From NCBI GenBank assembly GCA_015523685.1, contig WAJW01000156.1, positions 1 through 26,583 on the forward strand: 26,583 nucleotides of DNA, in the 5' to 3' direction. Made by a program: the position numbers and the translations under genes. Shown here piece after piece: positions 14,583 through 22,014 of this stretch. The notes below the pieces were generated by a model that did no database searches, was not told the origin of the DNA, and saw only the letters and a program-made list of their open reading frames with translations. This DNA is from Archaeoglobaceae archaeon (GTDB lineage: Archaea > Halobacteriota > Archaeoglobi > Archaeoglobales > JdFR-42). Each line of letters begins with the position of its first letter. Position 1 is the stretch's first letter.

Positions 14583-16997
14583 TTGAAAATTGTTGAAGAG
14601 CTTGTATCAGTTCTGGGAGAGGATAGGGTTATTTCCGATTCGAGAGTTAAAGCATATTCCGCGGATGCGTCCATCTACGTTGGAAAGCCACCTGTTGCGG
14701 TGGTTTTCCCCTTTACCACCGAAGAGGTTTCTGAAGTAGTGAAAATAGCATTAAAATACAGAACCCCCGTTGTTGCGAGAGGTGCCGGAACGAGCGTAAC
14801 AGGTGCGGTCACGCCCCTCGAAAAGAGTATCATCATTGATTTTTCAAAGATGAACAGAATTCTCGAGGTTGATGTACCATCCCTGACCGCAACTGTGGAA
14901 CCGGGAGTTGTTCTGGAGGATCTGAACAGACATCTCATGAAATACGGTCTTTTTTTCCCTCCTGACCCCGGATCAAGCAGTGTCTGTACAATCGGGGGTA
15001 TGATAGGAACCAATGCCAGCGGGATGAGGGGGGTAAAATACGGGACCACCAGAAATTACGTGCTCGGCCTCGAGGTTGTAACCGGGCAGGGAAAGGTTAT
15101 AAAGACCGGAAGTACGTGCCTTAAAAATTCCGAAGGAGTTGATCTCACCCAGTTTTTTGTGGGAACCGAAGGTACCCTCGGGATTGTAACGAAAGCCTGG
15201 CTCCATGTCCTGCCCCTCGAGAAGGACATCCTGACACTCACATCCTATTTTGACTCATACAGGGATGTTATAACGTTCCTTGAAAAAGTGTATGGAAGGG
15301 GTGTGATGCCTGAGGTTGTGGAGGCTATGGACCCGGATTTCCTCAGGACAGTTAAAACCGTTTCCGGGATGGATGTTAAGACAGACAGAATCCTGGTTCT
15401 GATGGAGATAAAGAAGGATGACCTTAAAAAAATCCAGGATCTTGTTTCGGGATTTGAGATCGCAGAGGAGAGAGAGAAAAGGGAGAACCTGTGGAAAGTA
15501 AGACGGATGGGATACCCCTCTGTTTCCAGCCTGATTAAAGGGTACAGAGCAGTGCCTGTTACGGAGGATGTGGGGGTTCCGGTTTCAAAGATACCTGAGG
15601 TGATGGAGAAGGTCAGGGAATTGAAGGACAATCACATGATAGTTGCCGCATCCTTCGGGCATCTCGGAGATGGCAACATACATGTGACAACTGCGGTAAA
15701 TATAGGGGACAGGGAAGAGGTGGACAGATTGAAGAAATTCTACAAGGATTTTCACAATTATGTTCTTGAGATTGGAGGCACAGTCTCGGCAGAACATGGA
15801 ATGGGGATAGTGAGGAGTGGATATTTTGATGAGGAGCAGATTACAGCCTTCAGGGCTCTGAAAAAAATTTTTGATCCGGAGGGGATACTCAATCCGGGTA
15901 AGATGGAACCTCAGGGGCCGTTCGAGAATACCATTTTCGATAACCCACCCGATTATCCTGACGAACTTCAGAGCCTTATGAAGTGCACTTTCTGTGGATT
16001 CTGCAGAAAATGCCCGGTTTTCACCGTGAAATCCGTGGAATTTTACTCCCCCAGAACAAAAGTGGGGACGAGCGGGTATGACTGGGATGAGACCACCTTT
16101 TATTACTGCACAACATGCAGGCTGTGTGAGGAGGTATGTATAACCGGAGCCAGAGCTCTTGATGCGGTGAAATTCTGGAGGAAAAGAATTATGATTCCCG
16201 AAAAGTTTCTCGAGTTTGCTGAAAGCATAAGGAAACTTGACAATCCGTATGGAGAGGAAAAGAAATCTGATGTTGATGTGGAGAAGAACAGAGAGGGAAC
16301 GATTCTGTATTTCATGGGATGCACTTCAACATTGAGAGAAAGAGAGATAGTGGATGCAACCATATCTGTGCTGAAAAAACTTGGAGTTGACTTTACCGTA
16401 CTTGAAAATGAGCCGTGCTGTGGCTCAATTCTCTTCAGAGTGGGCCTGCAAAAAGAGGCAGAGAAGAATGCCAGAAAAGTTGCGGAGGCGATAGAGGAGA
16501 TCAAACCGGAACTCGTGATAACGTCATGTGCAGGTTGTTATAAGACCCTCTCACAGGATGTAAGGGAAGTGGCCGGTCTTGATGTTCCCGTAAAACACAT
16601 AACCCAGTTCCTCGCAGATGTATTGCCCGAATTGAAGTCTGAAGAAAAAATGAGAGTTACGTATCACGATCCCTGTCATCTGGGGAGGCATGCGGGAATT
16701 TACGAAGAGCCGAGAGAAATACTGAGGAAAATAGACGGGATAGAGTTTGTTGAAATGGAACTGAACCGGAACCTCTCTTTCTGCTGTGGTGCGGGTGGAG
16801 GTCTCAGGGCCTTTGATCCGGAGTTAAGCAGGACAATTGCAAGGGAGAGGATCAGGCAGGCTGAAGACACCGGGGCGGAACTGATAATCTCCGCCTGTCC
16901 CTTCTGTGTCGCCAATCTGAATTTCGGAAAGGAGGGCATTTCTGAGGATCTGATTGTTTTTATAGATCGTGTCCTCGATAAACGTAATCTCAGATAA
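14583..16997 (+). CDS. FAD-linked oxidase (GlcD/Dld-like) fused to HdrD-like Fe-S/CCG module
   Basis: The 804-residue product joins a 2-hydroxyacid dehydrogenase flavoprotein to an iron-sulfur electron-transfer module. Residues about 1-445 are FAD_binding_4 (ARGAGTSVTGAVTP near 62-75, TIGGMIGTNASGMRGVKYG near 137-155) plus FAD-oxidase C (GHLGDGNIHV near 359-368, SAEHGMG near 402). Then come two cluster motifs, C468/471/474/477 (spacing 2-2-2, then P) and C509/512/515/519, and two CCG domains with CC at 612-613 and 734-735. Such fusions oxidise lactate, glycolate or similar acids and pass electrons toward membrane quinones or heterodisulfide-type partners. The start is TTG at 14583 with GGGGAGG six bases upstream; a nearby ATG at 14578 is out of frame. 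Lactate is the likeliest substrate but unproven. Confidence 0.9.
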   Translation: MKIVEELVSVLGEDRVISDSRVKAYSADASIYVGKPPVAVVFPFTTEEVSEVVKIALKYRTPVVARGAGTSVTGAVTPLEKSIIIDFSKMNRILEVDVPSLTATVEPGVVLEDLNRHLMKYGLFFPPDPGSSSVCTIGGMIGTNASGMRGVKYGTTRNYVLGLEVVTGQGKVIKTGSTCLKNSEGVDLTQFFVGTEGTLGIVTKAWLHVLPLEKDILTLTSYFDSYRDVITFLEKVYGRGVMPEVVEAMDPDFLRTVKTVSGMDVKTDRILVLMEIKKDDLKKIQDLVSGFEIAEEREKRENLWKVRRMGYPSVSSLIKGYRAVPVTEDVGVPVSKIPEVMEKVRELKDNHMIVAASFGHLGDGNIHVTTAVNIGDREEVDRLKKFYKDFHNYVLEIGGTVSAEHGMGIVRSGYFDEEQITAFRALKKIFDPEGILNPGKMEPQGPFENTIFDNPPDYPDELQSLMKCTFCGFCRKCPVFTVKSVEFYSPRTKVGTSGYDWDETTFYYCTTCRLCEEVCITGARALDAVKFWRKRIMIPEKFLEFAESIRKLDNPYGEEKKSDVDVEKNREGTILYFMGCTSTLREREIVDATISVLKKLGVDFTVLENEPCCGSILFRVGLQKEAEKNARKVAEAIEEIKPELVITSCAGCYKTLSQDVREVAGLDVPVKHITQFLADVLPELKSEEKMRVTYHDPCHLGRHAGIYEEPREILRKIDGIEFVEMELNRNLSFCCGAGGGLRAFDPELSRTIARERIRQAEDTGAELIISACPFCVANLNFGKEGISEDLIVFIDRVLDKRNLR

Positions 16998-17325
16998 CGA
17001 GGAGAAATTTTTTCCCTGATAAATCGCTCAGCAGTACTCCATTGAGCTCATCGGCAAGGTATGACATTATCCCCCTGAGCTCACCGGCAGTGGGTACCTC
17101 GAAACCCCCTTCTCTTATTATGCTGACTATATCTCCTGATGGAGGGTCTGTCAGCGATAAATGCAGTTTAAACTTCTTTGAGGTCACTCCTATGAAATCC
17201 TCCATCCTCTCCCTTATAACCTTGAGACAGTATCTCGCAATGGAATTGTCAAGTGGATCTGTTTCGTCCACTCTGAATTTTATCTCTCCATACGTTCCCT
17301 TCCATACCTCTTCATACTCCTTCAT
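16990..17325 (-). CDS. Small protein of unknown function, divergent from diadenylate cyclase
   Basis: I do not recognise this 111-residue protein. It is soluble-looking, with a Trp/Tyr-rich start (MKEYEEVWKGTYGEIKF), a helical middle (NSIARYCLKVIRERMEDFIG), a strand (KFKLHLSL) and an end that could be helix-strand (LRGIMSYLADELNGVLLSDL, then GKKFLLVI). An upstream Met at 17331 exists, but GAGGG is spaced correctly for the ATG at 17325. The last eight bases overlap the convergent end of the oxidase gene. The 5' end shares a 59-base promoter region with the diadenylate cyclase, so co-regulation with it is plausible. Reading frame and ribosome binding site support a real gene; no role can be given. 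Confidence 0.75.
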   Translation of the reverse strand: MKEYEEVWKGTYGEIKFRVDETDPLDNSIARYCLKVIRERMEDFIGVTSKKFKLHLSLTDPPSGDIVSIIREGGFEVPTAGELRGIMSYLADELNGVLLSDLSGKKFLLVI

Positions 17326-17384
17326 TTCCATCCCTCAAACAAAAACACTATAAGTGGATAGAGAATAAAAGATGTATATAAGGT
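17326..17384. promoter_or_regulatory. Divergent promoter region, small unknown gene / diadenylate cyclase
   Basis: On the minus strand CTTATATACATC (17382-17371) is a good TATA box about 45 bases before the ATG at 17325. On the plus strand ACTATAAGTGG (17347-17357) could serve the cyclase. The region is short enough that the two promoters must overlap. Confidence 0.5.
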
Positions 17385-18245
17385 GTGGCGGTGAAGGTGA
17401 GAGAGAGGTTGCTTCGTAATGGAATGGATCTGGCAAGGTCTCTGGGGGCAAAGTTAGTTGTCATCATATCCAATGAGGATATTCAGCATGAGAGCGAGGA
17501 TATTCCCATCATAGTGGCCCCTAAAAAGTATGCATTCATGATCGAAAGCTCCATCGATTACATACTTGGAGAAGGCAGAATAGACGAGATTCTGGGAAAC
17601 GAAATAGTCTCGAAAACGATTCAGCTACCCCTCACTTCGGAATACATGTCCCTCCTCTCCTATCTGGAGGGTGTGAAGGATGGACGGATAGTCGGGGTTG
17701 TATTGCTCGATGCCCTCAAATCAATTCTGCTGATTGATTTTGAAAAGAGCAGGATATATCGTGTCATCGAAGAATGCGGTGAGAGGGTTCCTGAAGATGT
17801 CCTTAAAGCGGTGTTTCATCTTGCACTTTCCATCTCAAACAAGGGGAGGGAGGGAAGAAGGATCGGAACCGCATTTGTCGTGGGTGATGTTGAAGAGGTG
17901 ATGAGAAGATCATATCAGCTTATAATAAACCCCTTTGAGGGCCAGCCAGAAGATGTCAGAGATGTTAAAAACCCTGAAAACTGGGAAAGCATAAGGGAGC
18001 TTGCCCAGCTTGATGGTGTTTTCATTGTTGGGGCGGACGGCATAATCCGGGCAGGCGGGAGGTATCTGAGTGTGAGTGGAAAGGAGGTCAGGGTTAAAAA
18101 AGGTCTCGGAAGCAGGCATGTTGCATGTGCTGCAATAACAAGGGAAACTCAGGCCATAGCCATAACTGTATCCGAGAGTGGTGGAACGATCAGAATATAC
18201 AAAGATGGAGAAGAGCTTATAGAAATAGAACCGTGGCTCTTATAG
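17385..18245 (+). CDS. dacZ: DacZ-like diadenylate cyclase (c-di-AMP synthase)
   Basis: The C-terminal third is a DisA_N/DAC domain, which condenses two ATP into c-di-AMP. It contains LDGVFIVGADG (209-219, the DGA motif with Val for Ala), RAGGRYLSV (222-230) and GLGSRHVACAAITRET (240-255, RHR motif read as RHV), followed by AIAITVSESGGTIRIYKDG. The N-terminal about 150 residues form an alpha/beta domain resembling the pyruvate-kinase-C-like domain of archaeal DacZ. The 286-residue length matches DacZ. GTG starts at 17385 and 17391 are possible; AGGTG suits the second. It ends in TAG and overlaps the convergent DNA ligase by six bases. In archaea c-di-AMP is tied to osmotic and potassium balance; the nearby Ku/ligase pair is suggestive only. 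Family call is good. Confidence 0.85.
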   Translation: MAVKVRERLLRNGMDLARSLGAKLVVIISNEDIQHESEDIPIIVAPKKYAFMIESSIDYILGEGRIDEILGNEIVSKTIQLPLTSEYMSLLSYLEGVKDGRIVGVVLLDALKSILLIDFEKSRIYRVIEECGERVPEDVLKAVFHLALSISNKGREGRRIGTAFVVGDVEEVMRRSYQLIINPFEGQPEDVRDVKNPENWESIRELAQLDGVFIVGADGIIRAGGRYLSVSGKEVRVKKGLGSRHVACAAITRETQAIAITVSESGGTIRIYKDGEELIEIEPWLL

Positions 18246-19208
18246 AATCTGATCAACTGTGCATTCTTCCGGTCTTTTATCATCCCGCATTCTTTTGAAA
18301 ACAGGAGATCTCAGCTTTTTATCGGGTGTTATCTCCAGGTATTCAACCTCGCACACAAGTTCCGGGATTACCCACTGGACTCTCCTTTTAAACTGTGGAG
18401 TCCTCTGAAAAGGGGATTTTTCTGTCCTGATTTTCCTCAATTTCTCCGAGAGGGTTTTCAGGGTGGCTGAATCAAATCCTGTGCCCACCTGTCCTGTGTG
18501 CACGAGTTCATCACCGCTGTACATTCCGAGCACAAGAGAGCCAAAACTGTCTGAACGATCTCCCTCTCCATGAAGATAACCCGCAATCACGCAATCAGCG
18601 GTTAGGGTTTTCTTTATCTTCTTCCAGAACTGCACCCTTTTCCCCGGGATATAGGGACTGTCGAGTTTTTTAGCCATGATCCCCTCGAGTCCGAGTTTGA
18701 CCGCTCTTTTGAAAAGTTTTTCAGCCTTTCCCCTGAGGGGCTGTGAAATCAGAACACCATCCCCGTTCAGGATTCCATCAAGTATCTCCCTCCTCTCATG
18801 AAGGGATTTTTTCAGCACCCATCCCTGGCTTTCTGTATAGAGGACATCGAATACAACATAAATCGCGGGATACATTCTGGAAAGCAGTCCTGCTCTGAAT
18901 CTATCGTCAATGTGCTCCCTTCTCTGGAGTAGCTGAAATGAAGGTATACCGTTTTTGAATACCACGATCTCCCCATCGAGAATGGCACTCTCCTTTATTG
19001 CTTCAAGAATCTTAATTTCAGGATATCTCCCTGTTATATCCCTCAGCCTTCTGTTCTGAAGTCTCTGCTTTCCTCTTTTCACATCAACGAATGATATGCA
19101 TCTCGTACCGTCCCACTTTACCTCATACATGTATTCAGGCGAGTCAAATAGATCTCCTTTCACTGCCAGCATGGGAGGAATGGCTTTTCTGAACCAGTCG
19201 GAAGTCAT
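18240..19208 (-). CDS. ATP-dependent DNA ligase, LigD ligase-domain type (NHEJ)
   Basis: The 322-residue product corresponds to the ligase domain of bacterial LigD: a catalytic nucleotidyltransferase domain with motif I EVKWDGTR (adenylated Lys at about residue 31), ILDGEIVVF (motif III region), LEGIMAKKLDSPYIPGKR (motif IV) and FWKKIK (motif V), then the OB-fold domain (ADCVIAGYLHGEGDRSDSFG ... VCEVEYLEITPDKKLRSP). It seals breaks bridged by Ku. The ATG overlaps the Ku stop as ATGA, so the two are translated together. No polymerase or phosphoesterase domain is fused or encoded next to it, so end processing would need separate proteins elsewhere. Full-length for this stand-alone form. The stop is TAA. 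Confidence 0.93.
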   Translation of the reverse strand: MTSDWFRKAIPPMLAVKGDLFDSPEYMYEVKWDGTRCISFVDVKRGKQRLQNRRLRDITGRYPEIKILEAIKESAILDGEIVVFKNGIPSFQLLQRREHIDDRFRAGLLSRMYPAIYVVFDVLYTESQGWVLKKSLHERREILDGILNGDGVLISQPLRGKAEKLFKRAVKLGLEGIMAKKLDSPYIPGKRVQFWKKIKKTLTADCVIAGYLHGEGDRSDSFGSLVLGMYSGDELVHTGQVGTGFDSATLKTLSEKLRKIRTEKSPFQRTPQFKRRVQWVIPELVCEVEYLEITPDKKLRSPVFKRMRDDKRPEECTVDQIL

Positions 19209-19975
19209 AGATCTCCAACAGACTCGAGGCTTGCCCTGAGAGCATCCATCAACGATTCCGTATGCTGGGATGGAGGAGCGGGAGCTTGAATTTCTTTACC
19301 GGAGAGCTTGGCTTCAATCAATCTGCTGAGAGCCATCCGATAGTTGTCCGTGTAATCCTCAAGCCTCAATGGCTTTTTCATTGCATTGATGAGCTGAACT
19401 GCAAGTCCTATCTCCTCATCAGAGACGTCAACTTCAGGATTCCATCCCGGGACCTCGGCAATGGGTTTGATCTCATCCAGATATCTGATCTGGCATACCA
19501 CAATACCACCATGGTAGGGCCTGAGAGTCATGAGTCTCTCCTTCCCTCTCATGGTCATCTTGCCTATACCCATTGATCCCGCTCTCTCCATTGCTCTGGT
19601 CAGAAGAGCAAAGCTCTTCTCTCCACCCCTATCCGGTGACGCATAATAAAAATGCTCGTAATGTATTATGTCGAGCTCGGAAGGATCAAAAAACTGCTGG
19701 ATCTCAATGGTTCTGGTTGATTTCAGAGGAAGGCTTTTAAAATCCTCCTCTGTGAGTATGACATACTCGTTTTTTGATATCTCGAATGCCCTTACGGTAT
19801 CCTCTCTGCTCACGTCCTCCCCGCATTTCTCGCAAACCTTTCTAAATCTGATCCTCCCCCCATCTTTTTTGTGAAGAAGTCTGAACTGGATCTCTCTTGA
19901 GAGTCCAGCGTTGTAGAGTTTCACGGGTATATTCACAAGTCCGAAGGAAATTGACCCTTTCCACACCGCCTTCAT
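19205..19975 (-). CDS. ku: Ku homodimeric DNA-end-binding protein
   Basis: Prokaryotic Ku encircles double-strand ends and recruits the LigD ligase. The 256-residue product begins with the hallmark WKGSISFGLVNIPVKLYNA, and continues through LHKKDGGRIRFRKVC, a CEKCG pair (residues about 48-51), IEIQQFFDPSELDIIHYEHFY-type bridge strands, and GKMTMRGKERLMTLRPY. It ends in a short C-terminal region (LSGKEIQAPAPP) without a long basic tail. The length is normal for the family. Upstream, GATTTAAGATTC (about 20011-20000 on the minus strand) can act as TATA box; there is no Shine-Dalgarno, so the message is probably leaderless. It forms a two-gene operon with the ligase. Known archaeal Ku/ligase pairs are sporadic (Archaeoglobus, Methanocella), suggesting past transfer from bacteria. 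Confidence 0.95.
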   Translation of the reverse strand: MKAVWKGSISFGLVNIPVKLYNAGLSREIQFRLLHKKDGGRIRFRKVCEKCGEDVSREDTVRAFEISKNEYVILTEEDFKSLPLKSTRTIEIQQFFDPSELDIIHYEHFYYASPDRGGEKSFALLTRAMERAGSMGIGKMTMRGKERLMTLRPYHGGIVVCQIRYLDEIKPIAEVPGWNPEVDVSDEEIGLAVQLINAMKKPLRLEDYTDNYRMALSRLIEAKLSGKEIQAPAPPSQHTESLMDALRASLESVGDL

Positions 19976-20020
19976 AATAAGAATATTAAGTTTTCATGAA
20001 TCTTAAATCTTCTCTCCCCC

Positions 20021-21868
20021 TCATCTGAACCTCTTGCGGAGAGAAAGAACCAGGAGAATTCCGCCTGCCCACATCAGAGCACTGAATCCGGGGAGTGAAA
20101 CATTTATGTTTTCACCGGGTGTTACGGGAGTTTTTATCTTCTGCTCTGGAATGGTTATGCTGGCAGGTTTTATATTCACACTTATGTTTCCTCTTTCAAG
20201 AAACATCAGGACTTTTGCCATCTGGGTTGCAGATCTGTAATAGATGAGCTTGGAGATGAAACCGGACGAGGTATTGGCAAACTCGTAGTATGAGAGTGGA
20301 ACAATCGGTTCTGCCTCCTCTTTCAACGAAATTATGGCCTCTTCAGCCTGAGATTTTGCTCTTATAATCTTCTCGTTTATCCTGTCCTCTGAGAGGCCTA
20401 TTATCTCGATCGATACACTCGCCTCGGTAATTCCTGAAACTGAAGATATTATCGAGCCGGAATAAAAGCCATCTGCAAAAAGTTCTCTGGCAAGGGATAT
20501 GGAGTCCTCACTGGCTGAAATCAAGTCCTGCTGGCCACCTATTGATCTGGCATATGTGTTCAGGGCAAGGGCCTGTGATATGTAGAAACCAGCCCTGTCT
20601 CTCAGAAAGCTCTCATCCATACTCTTTTCCGCATTCTTAAGCATGCCACTGTATGGTTTGAGCCAGATCTTTGCGGTCACAACCCTCTCCTTTGCAAGGG
20701 CGAGATAACTGATGGCTGTTGCAATATCCTGGGAGCTCCTTGCGGATTCAAGATAATTTATGGCGAGGTAAAGTCTGTTCTCAGCCGATCCCTTCAGCTG
20801 AACCCCCGTTATTCCGATAACGGGCATGTTTTTAAGCTCATCTTTCAGGTTGTCTATTTCTCCCTGAATTGAGTCCATCTCCTTCTGCAGATCATCCAGA
20901 TCTTTAATCTTCTCTTCATACATGGCCTGTCTTATGCCTATTCTGGCGTTTAAAAGCAGACTTGTTGATGAATAGTACCTCCCCTCATTATACTCTTTTT
21001 TTGCCTCATCGATCAGCTGTCTGGATCTTTCCGGGATTTTAATGCCGGACGAAGCGTTGAGGAGTTCATCGGTGTATTTCATCATCTCATCTGCCATCAT
21101 TCTGGAGATCTCTGTGTATTCCTTGGATTCGATTCCTCCATGAGAAACCTCCCGTGAGATGTTAAGGCCCGTGAAATACATGAATGCATGAGTTATGTCT
21201 GATACCTCGAGTACCCTGACACCCAGTTCGTTACCGTATTCAACAAGATCCACTGGCTCGGATGTCTGCTTAACAAAAACGAAGGGACCCTTCTCCACAA
21301 CCTCTCTTTTTTCTTTCATCACAACTCTCTGGCCTTCAGGAATGAGAAATATCTTCTTTCCCACATCTTTCGCGGCCTCAAGCTTGTATGGAATTCCCCC
21401 AACAGGACCTATGGAGCCATCCGGCAGAATCATACCGGTCATTGTAACACTGCTGTTGGGGGTTTTGTTGAGAAGGGCGGACATGACCGCCACCGTCATT
21501 ATTCCCCCCGCAGATGGGCCACCAACAACGGGGGTTGGTGCTCTTATCACAAAAAAGAAATCATATCTGTTGAAGTCCAGCCCGAGAATATCACATGCAA
21601 CCGTAGATGCGAGGGTTGCGCTCCCCTGCATGTCTATCTGGGTGAAGGGTTCTGTGCTCACAAATACCCTGCCCTCCCCCGGAGTGACGTAAACCGTGAT
21701 GTTTATCATCGCCCCCTTTATCTCTTTTCCCGCTGCAACCGCGGGAGCCATCACCGTTACACCCTTTGTGTTCAGGAGATCTGATGAAGATACGGGGATG
21801 AGAACCAGAATGAGGGTAATTGTAATGAAAGCTGGAAGCACAGCTTTTGGGATGCTTTCTTTTGTCAT
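20021..21868 (-). CDS. Exported Lon-like S16 serine protease with PGF-CTERM tail
   Basis: This 615-residue protein starts with a signal peptide or anchor (hydrophobic residues about 8-28, then SSSD). It carries a Lon-type proteolytic domain (about 35-240) with the catalytic Ser in VVGGPSAGG (S119) and Lys in GGIPYKLEAAKD (K162), but no AAA+ domain. A long helical region follows, with coiled-coil character near 300-350 (DLDDLQKEMDSIQGEID). The C-terminus is LPGFSALMW, a hydrophobic stretch and RKRFR. That is the PGF-CTERM layout recognised by archaeosortase A, with PGF at 593-595. The protein thus likely ends up lipid-anchored outside the cell, an ATP-independent surface protease (COG1750 type). 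No Shine-Dalgarno; TTTAATTTATC upstream suggests a leaderless message. The substrate is unknown. Confidence 0.88.
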   Translation of the reverse strand: MTKESIPKAVLPAFITITLILVLIPVSSSDLLNTKGVTVMAPAVAAGKEIKGAMINITVYVTPGEGRVFVSTEPFTQIDMQGSATLASTVACDILGLDFNRYDFFFVIRAPTPVVGGPSAGGIMTVAVMSALLNKTPNSSVTMTGMILPDGSIGPVGGIPYKLEAAKDVGKKIFLIPEGQRVVMKEKREVVEKGPFVFVKQTSEPVDLVEYGNELGVRVLEVSDITHAFMYFTGLNISREVSHGGIESKEYTEISRMMADEMMKYTDELLNASSGIKIPERSRQLIDEAKKEYNEGRYYSSTSLLLNARIGIRQAMYEEKIKDLDDLQKEMDSIQGEIDNLKDELKNMPVIGITGVQLKGSAENRLYLAINYLESARSSQDIATAISYLALAKERVVTAKIWLKPYSGMLKNAEKSMDESFLRDRAGFYISQALALNTYARSIGGQQDLISASEDSISLARELFADGFYSGSIISSVSGITEASVSIEIIGLSEDRINEKIIRAKSQAEEAIISLKEEAEPIVPLSYYEFANTSSGFISKLIYYRSATQMAKVLMFLERGNISVNIKPASITIPEQKIKTPVTPGENINVSLPGFSALMWAGGILLVLSLRKRFR

Positions 21869-22014
21869 TGCATAGATTTAATACGGAAAGATAAATTAAA
21901 ATTTTTGGTATGTGTGTGGTTGATATTCTCTGACATGAGGGGTGCGGGATGAACATCCATGTTTAAACCTCCATTTCCCGTTGTGGAATCCCAATCGGAT
22001 TTCGCTGGCCGATT

